Shown: positions 20,401-28,764, numbered from the stretch's first letter. The stretch: DNA of 64,000 nt from Chiayiivirga flava (GCF_014202825.1 NZ_JACHHP010000003.1:1-64000); one strand, 5' to 3'. The notes: a model not told the origin generated them from the sequence alone. Numbers and translations: made by a program.

Positions 20401-21825
20401 CTGCGGCAGCAGCTCGGCCAGCAGATGCTCGCCCTTGGCGCCGTTGATGCGGCCGACGACTACGATGCGCAGCGTGTCCCGATCGGCGTCGGTGTCGATC
20501 GCGGGCAGCGCCTGCGCGAACGGCGCGAAGCCGTGCTCGATGCGGTGCCAGGTGCGCTGCGCGAGTGCCGGTTCGATGCGCAGCAGATTGCGTTGCACCG
20601 TGTCCGAGGGCGCGATCAGCGCAACGTCGGCCCGTGCGAGAGCATCGAGGTAGGCCGCGCGCAGCGCGATCCAGGCCTCGGGCCGGGTCTCGGAAAACTC
20701 GAAGCCGCGCGTATCGCGCAACGCCTCGGCAATGGCCGTGGCGGAAAAATCGCGGGCAGCGTCGTCGAAATCGGCGTGCAGGCGCGGCCACAGCGGGTAG
20801 TAGTCGTGGCACACGACGGCCGTCGGCAGGCCGGTGCGCAGCGCGTCGAGGCTGTGGCCGATCAGCGAGGACACCAGCACGCCGCCGATGCCGAAGTCGC
20901 GCAGCACCGTGGCGAGGATGGCGCGATACTCCGCCGATTCGCCGGCCGTGGCGGCGATCGGCGCGGCCAGCGGCCAGCGCCGCAGCGGCGCGGCCTGCAC
21001 GTCGGCATGCAGCGCGAGCGCTTCGCCGTGGCAGCGCCGCTCGGGGCTGCCCTGCGCCACGAGCACCACGTGGTGGCGCTGCGTGTCGGCGCGCGCGAGA
21101 TCGGCGACGAAGCGCTGCGCACCGCCGCCCCAGCCGTGCAGCACGTGCAGCACCACGGCCCGCCCATCCAGGCCGTACAGCGGCAGCGGCTGCGCGCCGA
21201 GGGCCTGCAGGCGGGCCCGCAGCGCGTCCGCCAGTGCGCCGGCGGCGGTGCGCTGCGAGGTGCCGACGCACAGATGGTCGAGCATCGCGCCGCCGACGCC
21301 GACGGGCAATTCGCCGTCGCGACCGTCCCGCGACAGACGCGACAGCGCCGATGCACGCCACAGGCTCAATGCGCCTGACCAGCCGGCACACGGCAACACG
21401 GCGTGGTCCGACACCGCGCGGCAGCGGGCGTCGAGCGCAGCGGCATCGGCGTCGGACCCGAGATCGGCGCTGCCCAATGGCGAGAACACGCCACTGTCGC
21501 CGTCGACGTTCGCCGCGGCCAGCAGGCGCGGCCACCACGCGGCAGGCAGCTGCGTGTCGGCGTCCAGCAGCAGCGCGTCGCGGCCCGGTCGCGCCTGCGC
21601 CAGCGCATGCAGCGCCGCGCTCGCCGGGGCATCGCTTCGTTCCACGACGAGCGTGGGAAATCCCTCCGCATCGACCCGTTCGTCCGAACGCAGCACGACG
21701 ACCATCTCGAAGGCATCGCGCAGCGGGCCGGTGGCTCGCGCGAGGCGCGCGGCCGTCCACGGCTCGCGCGACACCAGGCACAGCAGGGGCAGGAGCCGAT
21801 CGGACGGATCAGGGACGGGATTCAA
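17413..21825 (-). CDS. Very large multidomain glycosyltransferase (GT4 - coiled coil - GT2 - GT4)
   Basis: 1470 residues. Reading order: an N-terminal GT-A-like segment (about 1-185) with LLLDADTQLP but no full GT2 set; a GT4/GT-B domain (about 220-630; RIVVVGRINGAKGEHLLAELL, VAETYSYTLSELWQLGVPVIAT); an Arg/Glu/Ala-rich coiled coil (about 640-750); a GT2 domain (about 835-1100; ASIVVPVYNHFHHT, VVDDCSGDES, FLNNDTAVQPGWL); and a second GT4 domain (about 1130-1470; DLVFVGGFQHPPNIDA, VKGKVNMSMSYGQPVIAT). No membrane segment or signal peptide, so it acts at the cytosolic face. Such fusions build O-antigen or other surface glycans; the product is unknown. The start used is TTG with no clear Shine-Dalgarno; an internal GTG (V18, in LCLVSREPW) is possible. 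Confidence 0.85.
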   Translation of the reverse strand: MNPVPDPSDRLLPLLCLVSREPWTAARLARATGPLRDAFEMVVVLRSDERVDAEGFPTLVVERSDAPASAALHALAQARPGRDALLLDADTQLPAAWWPRLLAAANVDGDSGVFSPLGSADLGSDADAAALDARCRAVSDHAVLPCAGWSGALSLWRASALSRLSRDGRDGELPVGVGGAMLDHLCVGTSQRTAAGALADALRARLQALGAQPLPLYGLDGRAVVLHVLHGWGGGAQRFVADLARADTQRHHVVLVAQGSPERRCHGEALALHADVQAAPLRRWPLAAPIAATAGESAEYRAILATVLRDFGIGGVLVSSLIGHSLDALRTGLPTAVVCHDYYPLWPRLHADFDDAARDFSATAIAEALRDTRGFEFSETRPEAWIALRAAYLDALARADVALIAPSDTVQRNLLRIEPALAQRTWHRIEHGFAPFAQALPAIDTDADRDTLRIVVVGRINGAKGEHLLAELLPQLPERVELVLLGGGAAAMRFFGRRGVHVAMNYERDALPALLAQLRPDAALLASTVAETYSYTLSELWQLGVPVIATRLGSFAERIEHGRDGLLVAPEAQALARLLAQLRDDRAPLQALRAAARPALPTLPAMAARYADALPAQPAPAAPPLRAMLGAAPLQTEAALARRAAELRAAHVLLAQRQRELEQRADWAATQERIARDRTRWAKSLETQTNELTALAARLQGEVDARGAWAQTLLAETERLKALVVSEQTRLDAEIARERDAHARTRNLLDDILRSSSWRLTKPLRWARRRIEALPARAAFQAKRALALRHRFQRSLKLRGLGGTLRRIGDEFKPAQPSTALVLPQTQPDDAPLPALPQPEAPRASIVVPVYNHFHHTRTCLAALAAMTDASTFEVIVVDDCSGDESAQRLPQVPGLRYVRNAQNLGFIGACNAGAAIANGEFIVFLNNDTAVQPGWLDALLDTFERHDNVGLVGAKLVYPDGRLQEAGGIVFSDGSGWNYGRFDDPADARYNYVRDVDYCSGAAIALRASLFRSFGGFDSHYAPAYYEDTDLAMKVRAAGLRVLYQPASVVVHFEGVTSGTDVAGSGTKRFQAINQQKFVERWREVLATHVPPGTDIAIAREQRATRRVLVIDATTPQPDHDSGSLRLVNLMKVLRADGCAVTFFADNRAWVETYTAALQQLGIEVLWHPWLSEPVRWFADNGKRFDLVFISRHYIASSYVGLVRLHAPQATLVFDTVDLHYLREQREAALSGREDLARTAAQTRDKELALIRSCDATLVVSPVERELLAREAPGARVEVLSNVHEVFGRRRDFAQRRDLVFVGGFQHPPNIDAATWFVHEIFPRVRARLPDVRFHLVGSRATDAVRALGDIDGVVFHGFVADLEPMLDDIRLAVAPLRYGAGVKGKVNMSMSYGQPVIATPIAVEGMHAEAGRDVLVAQEPAEFADAIVRAYEDEALWTSLSDHGLDNVRRHFSFEAARDAVRGLFRTA

Positions 21826-21985
21826 TGCAATACCGGAAACAGCCAGCCCGAAGCGGGCCGCGGATTATCCCCTGTCCGATGCCGCGCCTGCCAGTTGGTG
21901 CCCGCGGGTTGCCCGCCGGGTTCAGCGCCATGCCACGCGGTGGCCTGTACACTGCCGCGCTGTTTCCCCGTACCGAACCCCTCTT

Positions 21986-24301
21986 TTGCCCCGTCGCAGC
22001 AAGACCCCGACCCCGCCGCCTTCGCGCTGGACGACGCGCTGGAAACCGATCTTCTGGCGCGTTCTGCCGCTGGCGCTCGCCGCCTTCGGTATCGTGCTGG
22101 GTTTCTTTGTGCCGTACCTGTGGGTGCTCGACGAGCGCGTGCAGGAGGAGTTCGGCCGCCTCACCTGGCAGGTGCCGACGCGGGTCTACGCGCGCCCCCT
22201 CGCGCTGTCGCCCGGCCTGCCGATGAGCGCCGAGGCGCTGGAGGACGAACTTGCCGCGGCGCGGTACGCCATCGACGGCGAGGCGCGCCAGGCCGGCACC
22301 TATGCGCGAGACGGCGGGCGCTTCGTCATCGCCACGCGCGGCATCATCGATCTGGACGGACGCACGCCGCCGCAGCGCATCGAGCTGACCGTCGGCGACG
22401 GCCGCGTGCGCACGCTGTCGGTGGCGGGGGCGCCTGTGAAGTCGGCACGCGTGGATCCGGCGCGCATCGCCACCCTGTACGGCGAGAAGCAGGAGGAACG
22501 CCGACTGGTGCGCCTGCAGGATGCGCCGCCGCTGCTGCTGACCACGCTGCAGGCGGTCGAAGACCGCGACTTCAAGCATCACATCGGCATCGATGTCGGC
22601 GGCATGCTGCGCGCGGCGTGGGTCAACCTGCGCGAAGCGGACGCACGCCAGGGCGCGAGCACGCTCACCCAGCAGCTGGTGCGCAACCTGTACCTCACCC
22701 GCGACAAGAGCTTTGCGCGCAAGTTTCGCGAAATCCTCTACGCGCTCGTGATCGAGGCGCGATTCGACAAGAGCACCATCCTGGAGGCCTATCTGAACCA
22801 GGCCTACATGGGCCAGCAGGGCGGGCAGGCGGTGCACGGCGTCGCGGCCGGTGCCGAGTTCTGGTTCGGACGCGACCTCGACCAGCTCGGCACCAGCGAG
22901 ATCGCGCTGCTGGTCGGACTCATCAAGGGGCCGTCGGAATACGATCCGCGCAAGCATCCCGAACGCGCCACCCAGCGCCGCAACGTGGTGCTGCGCCAGA
23001 TGGCGGACACCGGCCTCATCACCGACGCCGAACTCGAACTCGCGCGCGCCCGACCGCTCGGCGTGACGCCACGTGCCAGCCTTTCGCGCGATCGGTATCC
23101 GGCCTTCATGGACCTGGTGCGCGACCAGCTGCAGCGCGACTATCCCGCCGACGCACTGCGCGGTGCCGGCCTGTCCGTGCTCACGACGCTGGCGCCGTCG
23201 GTGCAGGGCCGCAGCGAGCATGCGGTGACGGCGCAGCTCAAGGCGCTGACGCAGGACAAGCGCCCGCCGCTCGAAGCCGGACTGGTGGTCACCGACACCG
23301 GCAACGGCGAGGTGCTGGCGATGGTGGGCGGACGCGACGTCGCCGCGCACGGGTTCAACCGTGCGCTGCAGGCGCAGCGGCCGGTCGGATCGCTGCTCAA
23401 GCCGTTCGTGTATCTGCTCGCCCTCGCGCAGCCGGGCCGGTATTCGCTGGCAAGTTCGGTGGACGATGCGCCGCTGACGCTGCGCGTGGCCGGCGGCAAG
23501 ACCTGGAGCCCGGAAAATTCGGACAACGTCAGCCACGGTCGGGTCACCCTCGTCGATGCGCTGGCGCATTCGTACAACCAGGCCACGGTGCGGATCGGCA
23601 TGGACATCGGTGTCGACCGCCTCGCGCGCCTGATCAAGGTGCTCGCGGAGATCGATGCCGCGCCGCATCCCTCGCTGTTGCTTGGCGCGGTGGACCTGAG
23701 CCCGCTGCAGATGGCGCAGGCCTTCCAGTTCCTCGCGTCCGGCGGCCAGGTGCAGCCGCTGCGCGCGGTGCGCGGTGTGCTCGACGCGCAGGGCAAGGCA
23801 CTCAACCGCTACGACACCGCACTCGAACCGGCGCAGCCCGGCGATGCGATCGCCGCGCGCCTGGTGTCGCTCGCGCTGCAGGAGACAGTGCGCAGCGGCA
23901 CCGCACGCGCGCTGCTGTCCGACGGCCTGGGCCACCTGGCCTCGGCCGGCAAGACCGGCACCAGCAACGACAGCCGCGACAGCTGGTACGCCGGCTACAC
24001 CGGTTCGCATCTGGCCGTGGTCTGGGTGGGCAACGACGACAACCAGCCCACCGGCCTGTACGGCGCGACCGGCGCGATGAAGGTCTGGTCGGCGCTGTTC
24101 AAGGCCCTGCCGAGCGCGCCGCTGCGCGTGTCCGAGGACGGGCTGGAAGCGGCCTGGGTCGATGTCGGAAAATACGCCGTCACCGACGAGGACTGCCCGC
24201 AGGCCAGACGCTTCCTCTTCGTGCACGGCTACACTCCGGAACACTACGAACGTTGCCCGATGGCCCGCCTGCGCGGCTGGTTCGGGCGCGAAGGAGATTG
24301 A
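21986..24301 (+). CDS. mrcB: Bifunctional penicillin-binding protein 1b (class A PBP)
   Basis: 771 residues from a TTG at 21986. It is the only start that keeps the single N-terminal membrane anchor (WRVLPLALAAFGIVLGFFV), since the next ATG lies after it. A UB2H-like region (about 50-150) is followed by glycosyltransferase family 51, with catalytic Glu in VEDRDFKHH (about 192) and GASTLTQQLVRN. The transpeptidase motifs are SLLK (Ser about 466), SYN (about 529) and KTGT (about 656). It polymerises and cross-links peptidoglycan at the periplasmic face. TACACT at 21948-21953 is a possible -10. The next gene, a lipoprotein, starts 5 bases after the stop, which suggests linked function. Confidence 0.93.
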   Translation: MPRRSKTPTPPPSRWTTRWKPIFWRVLPLALAAFGIVLGFFVPYLWVLDERVQEEFGRLTWQVPTRVYARPLALSPGLPMSAEALEDELAAARYAIDGEARQAGTYARDGGRFVIATRGIIDLDGRTPPQRIELTVGDGRVRTLSVAGAPVKSARVDPARIATLYGEKQEERRLVRLQDAPPLLLTTLQAVEDRDFKHHIGIDVGGMLRAAWVNLREADARQGASTLTQQLVRNLYLTRDKSFARKFREILYALVIEARFDKSTILEAYLNQAYMGQQGGQAVHGVAAGAEFWFGRDLDQLGTSEIALLVGLIKGPSEYDPRKHPERATQRRNVVLRQMADTGLITDAELELARARPLGVTPRASLSRDRYPAFMDLVRDQLQRDYPADALRGAGLSVLTTLAPSVQGRSEHAVTAQLKALTQDKRPPLEAGLVVTDTGNGEVLAMVGGRDVAAHGFNRALQAQRPVGSLLKPFVYLLALAQPGRYSLASSVDDAPLTLRVAGGKTWSPENSDNVSHGRVTLVDALAHSYNQATVRIGMDIGVDRLARLIKVLAEIDAAPHPSLLLGAVDLSPLQMAQAFQFLASGGQVQPLRAVRGVLDAQGKALNRYDTALEPAQPGDAIAARLVSLALQETVRSGTARALLSDGLGHLASAGKTGTSNDSRDSWYAGYTGSHLAVVWVGNDDNQPTGLYGATGAMKVWSALFKALPSAPLRVSEDGLEAAWVDVGKYAVTDEDCPQARRFLFVHGYTPEHYERCPMARLRGWFGREGD

Positions 24302-24306
24302 CGATC

Positions 24307-24852
24307 ATGACGATGCCCATCCCCGGCGTATCGCGCCATCTCGCCGCCGTGGCGGTTGCGCTGACGCTTGCACTGGCCGCCTGCTCTTCGCCATCGACGC
24401 CGCAGAAGGCGGCCACGAAGCCTGCGGCCCCGGCGGCACGCAACCTGCTCGCCGAAGTGCGCGCCGCCGGCGCGAACGGCGACGATTCGCTGGACGTGCA
24501 GCCGTTGCGCGATCCGGTGATCGAGGACCTGCGCGCCAGCGCCACGCGCGCCGAGGCCGCCGCCAGATTCGGCGAGGCCGACGGCTTCCTGCGCGAAGCG
24601 CTCGCGATCACGCCGGACGATCCGGAACTGCTGCAGTGGCGTGCGGAACTTGCGCTTGCGCAGGCGCAGTACGACGAGGCGGTGCAACTGGCGAGCCGCT
24701 CGTACGAGACCGGTCCGAAGCTCGGCGCGCTGTGCCGCCGCAACTGGACCGCGGTGAAGCTCGCGCGCGAGATGACCGGCCACGCCGCCGCGGCCACCGC
24801 GGCCGCGCAGCAGGCCGCGCGCTGCACCGTCGAACCGCCGGTCCGGATGTGA
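24307..24852 (+). CDS. TPR-like lipoprotein downstream of PBP1b
   Basis: 181 residues. A signal peptide ends in a lipobox LALAAC (Cys26). A Pro/Ala/Lys-rich linker follows, then tetratricopeptide-like helices (ARFGEADGFLREALAITPDDPELLQWRAELALAQAQYDEAVQLA). It is probably anchored in the outer membrane facing the periplasm. It follows mrcB by 5 bases with GAAGGAGA overlapping the mrcB end, so the two are co-translated. By position and type it could be a PBP1b cofactor, comparable in role to LpoB or CpoB, but this is inference; it is not an LpoB homologue by eye. Confidence 0.75.
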   Translation: MTMPIPGVSRHLAAVAVALTLALAACSSPSTPQKAATKPAAPAARNLLAEVRAAGANGDDSLDVQPLRDPVIEDLRASATRAEAAARFGEADGFLREALAITPDDPELLQWRAELALAQAQYDEAVQLASRSYETGPKLGALCRRNWTAVKLAREMTGHAAAATAAAQQAARCTVEPPVRM

Positions 24853-24880
24853 GGCGCAGCGTCGCGGCGACGCGTCGGCG

Positions 24881-26821
24881 GTGACGCTGCCGCAAACAAC
24901 GTTGCCGCAGTCCACCGCCGCGGCGCTTGCCGACGACGGTCCGCTCGCGCGCAATATTGCAGGCTACGTCGCGCGCCCGGCGCAGCAGCGCATGGCGCAG
25001 GCCGTGGCCGACACCATCGAGGCCCGCGAACACCTCATCGCCGAGGCCGGCACCGGCACCGGCAAGACCTACGCCTACCTCGTGCCGGCGCTGCTCAGCG
25101 GCCAGCGTGTCATCGTCTCCACCGGCACGCGCGCGTTGCAGGACCAGCTCTACCACCGCGATCTTCCGCGCGTGCGCGAGGCGCTCGGCGTACGCATCAA
25201 GAGCGCGCTGCTGAAGGGGCGAAGCAACTACCTGTGCTGGTACCGGCTCGAACGCGCCCGGAACGAAGGCCGATTCGTGTCGCGCGAAGCGGTGGGCCAC
25301 CTGCAGCGCATCCACGCCTGGGCCGGGCGCAGCAGGAGCGGGGATCTGGCCGAGATCGACTTCGTTGCCGAGGACTCGCCGTTGTGGCCGCAGGTCACCT
25401 CCAGCGTGGAGAACTGCCTCGGCGGCGAATGTCCGTTCTACGCCGAGTGCTTCGTCGTCAAGGCGCGGCAGGCGGCGCAGGAGGCCGATCTCGTCGTCGT
25501 CAACCACCACCTGCTGTTCGCCGACCAGGCGATCAAGCGCGAAGGCTTCGGCGAAATCCTGCCCGGCGCGCACGCCTTCGTGCTGGACGAAGCGCACCAG
25601 CTGCCGGAACTTGCCGCGCAGTTCTTCAGCACGTCGGTCTCGATGCGGCAGCTGCAGGAACTGGCACGCGATGCCGTTGCCGAATGCGGCGAGGTCAGCG
25701 GCGCGCTCGACGAAGTGCAGGAGCCGGCACGCGACCTCGAACAGCGGCTGCGCGAATTGCGCCTCGCGCTCGATCCTCTGCCGACGCGCGGTCCGCTGTG
25801 GCAGATCCGCCGCGACGCCGAGTGCGACGATGCACTCGCCGCCACCCAGGCCGCCTTGTCGGCGCTGCATTCGGTGCTCGATGCATTCGCCGAACGCAGC
25901 GTGGGCTTCAAGGCCTGCGCCGAACGCGCGCAAAGCCAGCGCGAGCGAATGGCGCAAGTGCTCGGCGACAGCGCCGGCGGCGAGGTGCGCTGGTACGAGA
26001 TCACCCCGCGCGGCTTCGCGCTGCATCTCACGCCGCTCGACGTGGCGCAGCCGTTGCGCGAATTCCGCGAGCAGTCGCGCGCCGCGTGGATCTTCACCTC
26101 GGCAACGCTCGCCGTGGACGGTGGCTTCGACCATCTTGCCCGGCAGCTCGGGCTGGAATCGCCGCGCACCGTGCTCGAACCGAGCCCGTTCGACTTCTCG
26201 ACGCAGGCACTTGCCTACCTGCCGCGCGGCATGCCCGAGCCGAACATGCGCGGCTACGTCGACGCGATCGTCGAGGCTGCGCTGCCGGTGCTCGATGCCT
26301 CGAACGGCCGCGCCTTCCTGCTGTTCACCTCGCACCGCGCGTTGCGCGAGGCGGCCGACAAACTCGCGGTGCGGCGCGATTTCCCGCTGTTCGTGCAGGG
26401 CACGCAACCGCGCCATCGCCTGCTCGAACAGTTCCGCGCGTCGGGCAACGGCGTGCTGCTCGGCGCCGCCAGTTTCTGGGAAGGCGTGGACGTGGCCGGC
26501 GAAGCATTGCAACTGGTCGTCATCGACAAACTCCCGTTCGCCGCGCCCGATGATCCCGTGCTCGAGGCACGCCTGGACGCCGTGCGCCGCCGCGGCGGCA
26601 ACGCCTTCCGCGACTGGCAACTGCCCACCGCCGTGATCGGCCTGAAACAGGGCGCCGGCCGCCTCATCCGCACCCACGCCGACCGCGGCGTGCTCATGCT
26701 GTGCGACCCGCGCCTCATCGCAAAAAGCTACGGCCGCGTCTTCCTCGACAGCCTCCCGCCGCTGCCGCGCACGCGCGAGCTGGCCGACGTGCAGGCGTTC
26801 TTCGCACGCGCAGCGTCCTGA
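24881..26821 (+). CDS. ATP-dependent DNA helicase, YoaA/DinG (XPD-like) family
   Basis: A 646-residue superfamily 2 helicase. Walker A is GTGTGKT (57-63) and the DEAH box DEAHQLPE starts at about 236. Four cysteines are placed as in iron-sulfur XPD-type helicases: one in YLCWYRL near residue 119 and three in NCLGGECPFYAEC near 179-190. C-terminal helicase motifs include GAASFWEGVDVAGEAL and KQGAGRLIRT. YoaA helps replication-fork repair in E. coli. The start is GTG at 24881, 28 bases after the lipoprotein stop. No exonuclease domain is fused, which separates it from Gram-positive DinG. Confidence 0.9.
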   Translation: MTLPQTTLPQSTAAALADDGPLARNIAGYVARPAQQRMAQAVADTIEAREHLIAEAGTGTGKTYAYLVPALLSGQRVIVSTGTRALQDQLYHRDLPRVREALGVRIKSALLKGRSNYLCWYRLERARNEGRFVSREAVGHLQRIHAWAGRSRSGDLAEIDFVAEDSPLWPQVTSSVENCLGGECPFYAECFVVKARQAAQEADLVVVNHHLLFADQAIKREGFGEILPGAHAFVLDEAHQLPELAAQFFSTSVSMRQLQELARDAVAECGEVSGALDEVQEPARDLEQRLRELRLALDPLPTRGPLWQIRRDAECDDALAATQAALSALHSVLDAFAERSVGFKACAERAQSQRERMAQVLGDSAGGEVRWYEITPRGFALHLTPLDVAQPLREFREQSRAAWIFTSATLAVDGGFDHLARQLGLESPRTVLEPSPFDFSTQALAYLPRGMPEPNMRGYVDAIVEAALPVLDASNGRAFLLFTSHRALREAADKLAVRRDFPLFVQGTQPRHRLLEQFRASGNGVLLGAASFWEGVDVAGEALQLVVIDKLPFAAPDDPVLEARLDAVRRRGGNAFRDWQLPTAVIGLKQGAGRLIRTHADRGVLMLCDPRLIAKSYGRVFLDSLPPLPRTRELADVQAFFARAAS

Positions 26822-26830
26822 TCGGAAGGT

Positions 26831-26858
26831 TGCTAAACAAGATTATTTTTGTTTAGCA
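26831..26858. promoter_or_regulatory. AT-rich perfect palindrome, candidate operator
   Basis: TGCTAAACAA (26831-26840) and TTGTTTAGCA (26849-26858) form a perfect 10-bp inverted repeat around the 8-base spacer GATTATTT. It is the most AT-rich short stretch of the region. It sits 17 bases before the GTG start of the next gene and spans where its promoter should be: TTGCTA at 26830-26835 and TTAGCA at 26853-26858 are 17 bases apart. It looks like a dimeric repressor site. Confidence 0.6.
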
Positions 26859-26874
26859 TGAACGCCCGGCCCGG

Positions 26875-27924
26875 GTGACCCGAATGCGCTACAGCGAACT
26901 GCCACTCTCCGCCCAGACCGCCTACGCGGAGCTCAGCGAGCAGACGCGCGCTTTCGAACTCGGCGCCGCTATCGGGGGGCTGACCGGCAGCTTCCAGAAG
27001 CTCGAGCGCAAAGGCAAGGCCTACTGGTACTTCGCGTTTCGCGACCTGGGACAGAAGGTACGCATGGCCTACGTCGGCCCCGACGACGAGCGTATTCGCG
27101 CGCTGATCCGCCGCTTCGACGAACAACGCCAGACACGCCCGCTGGCACCGCAGGCCAAGGCTGCCGTCGCGCTCGGTGCTGCGTCCGTCGCGCCGAAACA
27201 CTTCCGCATCATCAAGCGGCTCGCGGACCACGGATTCTTCCGCGCCGGTGGCGTGCTGATCGGTACGCACGCGTTCCTGACGATGGGCAACCTGCTCGGC
27301 GTGCGCTGGCTGGATGCGGCGGCGACGCTGGACGTCGATTTCGCGCACGCCGGCAGGAACATTTCCATCGCGCTGCCGGCCGATCTGAAGATCGACGTGC
27401 ACAACGCCCTGGAGTCGCTAGAAATGGGCTTGCTGCCCATCAGCGAATTCGACGGCGCCGCCGGTGCGCAGTATCGCAACCCCGCAGATCAGGAGCTGCG
27501 GATCGATTTCGTCACGAGTCGGACGCGTCGCGGCGGCGCGGTGCGCCTGCCCGATCTCAACCTCGTGCTGGAACCGTTGAAGTTCATGGAGTTTTCGCTC
27601 GAGGGCACGACGCAGGGCTGTGTCTTCGCCGCCGCCGGTGCCTGCACGGTCAACCTGCCCGCACCGGAGCGCTACGCGGTCCACAAGCTGATCGTCTACG
27701 GCGAACGTCCCGTGCGCGAGCGAGTCAAGGCGAACAAGGATCTGCTCCAGGCCGCTGCGCTGGCCGAGTTTTTTCTCCGCACGGACGCTGCCGCGGAATT
27801 CAACCATGCATGGCGCGACGCGATTGCACGTGGGCCCGGCTGGCGCAAGCGTGCGCTGCAGGGAAAGGAAGCGCTCTGCCGGATCGCGCCGGATCTTGCG
27901 AACGAACAACTCTGGCAGCTCTGA
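26875..27924 (+). CDS. GSU2403-like nucleotidyltransferase-fold protein
   Basis: 349 residues. The N-terminal third resembles the conserved start of GSU2403/NTP_transf_8 proteins (AYWYFAFRDLGQKVRMAYVGPDDE). The central part has a nucleotidyltransferase signature: G130-T131-H132 in VLIGTHAFLTMGN, D153-x-D155 in TLDVDFAH, and a possible third acidic residue D211 in LRIDFVTS. The family is related in fold to AbiEii/MNT-type enzymes; its substrate is unknown to me. The start is GTG at 26875 or ATG at 26884. A six-codon ORF (26858-26878, MNARPG) ends across the GTG, so translation may be coupled. No partner antitoxin-like gene adjoins it. The AT-rich palindrome upstream suggests autonomous regulation or acquisition. 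Confidence 0.75.
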   Translation: MTRMRYSELPLSAQTAYAELSEQTRAFELGAAIGGLTGSFQKLERKGKAYWYFAFRDLGQKVRMAYVGPDDERIRALIRRFDEQRQTRPLAPQAKAAVALGAASVAPKHFRIIKRLADHGFFRAGGVLIGTHAFLTMGNLLGVRWLDAAATLDVDFAHAGRNISIALPADLKIDVHNALESLEMGLLPISEFDGAAGAQYRNPADQELRIDFVTSRTRRGGAVRLPDLNLVLEPLKFMEFSLEGTTQGCVFAAAGACTVNLPAPERYAVHKLIVYGERPVRERVKANKDLLQAAALAEFFLRTDAAAEFNHAWRDAIARGPGWRKRALQGKEALCRIAPDLANEQLWQL

Positions 27925-27986
27925 GGCCGTCCCGTGGCGCCGATTCGCGCGGGCCATGCAACAATCGCGCTACAGACTCTGCAGCG

Positions 27987-28760
27987 ATGCCCATGTCCAC
28001 GATGATCCGTCCCGATGTCCGCGACCGCGTCTCGCCCGAGGAGTGGCAGCTGCGCGTCGATCTCGCCGCGTGTTACCGGCTGATCGCGCTGCACGGCTGG
28101 TCGGACCTCGTGTTCACGCACATCTCGGCCAAATTGCCGGGCGACGACGAACGCTTCCTGATCAATCCGTACGGCGCGCTGTTCGAGGAAATCACCGCGA
28201 GTTCGCTGGTCACGGTAAACCTCGCCGGCGAGAAGGTCGACGACTCGCCGTTTCCGATCAATCCCGCGGGCTTCACCATCCACAGCGCGATCCACGCGGC
28301 GCGGCACGACGTGGGTTGCGTGCTGCACGTGCACACCGTCAACGGCATCGCGGTGTCGGCGCAGAAGAACGGGCTGATGCCGATCTCACAGCAATCGATC
28401 TTCGTGCTGTCGAGCCTGGGCTACCACGGCTACGAGGGTGTGGCGCTGCGCGACGACGAGAAGCCGCGCCTGGTCCAACACCTCGGCGGCAACACCTTCC
28501 TGATGCTGCGCAACCACGGCCTGCTGACCGTCGGCGCGGGCATCCCGGACGCGTTCCTCGCGATGTACCTGTTCGAAACCTGCTGCGCGATCCAGATCCG
28601 CGCCCAGAGCGGCGGCGGCGAACTGGTGCAGGTGCATCCGCAGATCGTCGCCACCGCGCAGCAACAGGCGGCGCAGGTGACGAAAAACCTCGGCGGGCAA
28701 CTGGTGTGGCCGGGGTTGTTGCGCAAGCTCGACCGCATCGACGCGTCGTTCCGCGAGTGA
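27987..28760 (+). CDS. Class II aldolase/adducin family protein
   Basis: 257 residues from the ATG at 27987; in-frame extension to 27810 overlaps the previous gene and is not used. The domain is complete. WSDLVFTHISAKLPG opens it; metal-binding histidines appear in CVLHVHTVNG (HxH), and the third in MLRNHGLLTVG. Relatives include fuculose-phosphate aldolase and a large group of uncharacterised class II aldolase-like proteins in proteobacteria. The long N-terminal part (RVSPEEWQLRVDLAACYRLI) is typical of the latter, so no substrate is assigned. Five bases before tsaB. Confidence 0.85.
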   Translation: MPMSTMIRPDVRDRVSPEEWQLRVDLAACYRLIALHGWSDLVFTHISAKLPGDDERFLINPYGALFEEITASSLVTVNLAGEKVDDSPFPINPAGFTIHSAIHAARHDVGCVLHVHTVNGIAVSAQKNGLMPISQQSIFVLSSLGYHGYEGVALRDDEKPRLVQHLGGNTFLMLRNHGLLTVGAGIPDAFLAMYLFETCCAIQIRAQSGGGELVQVHPQIVATAQQQAAQVTKNLGGQLVWPGLLRKLDRIDASFRE

Positions 28761-28764
28761 GCAC

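Noticed and set aside
26875-28760. The nucleotidyltransferase-fold gene and the class II aldolase as a two-gene defence or toxin-antitoxin system
   Set aside because: The aldolase is 62 bases away, has intact metal ligands and is closely linked to tsaB instead; nothing suggests an antitoxin.
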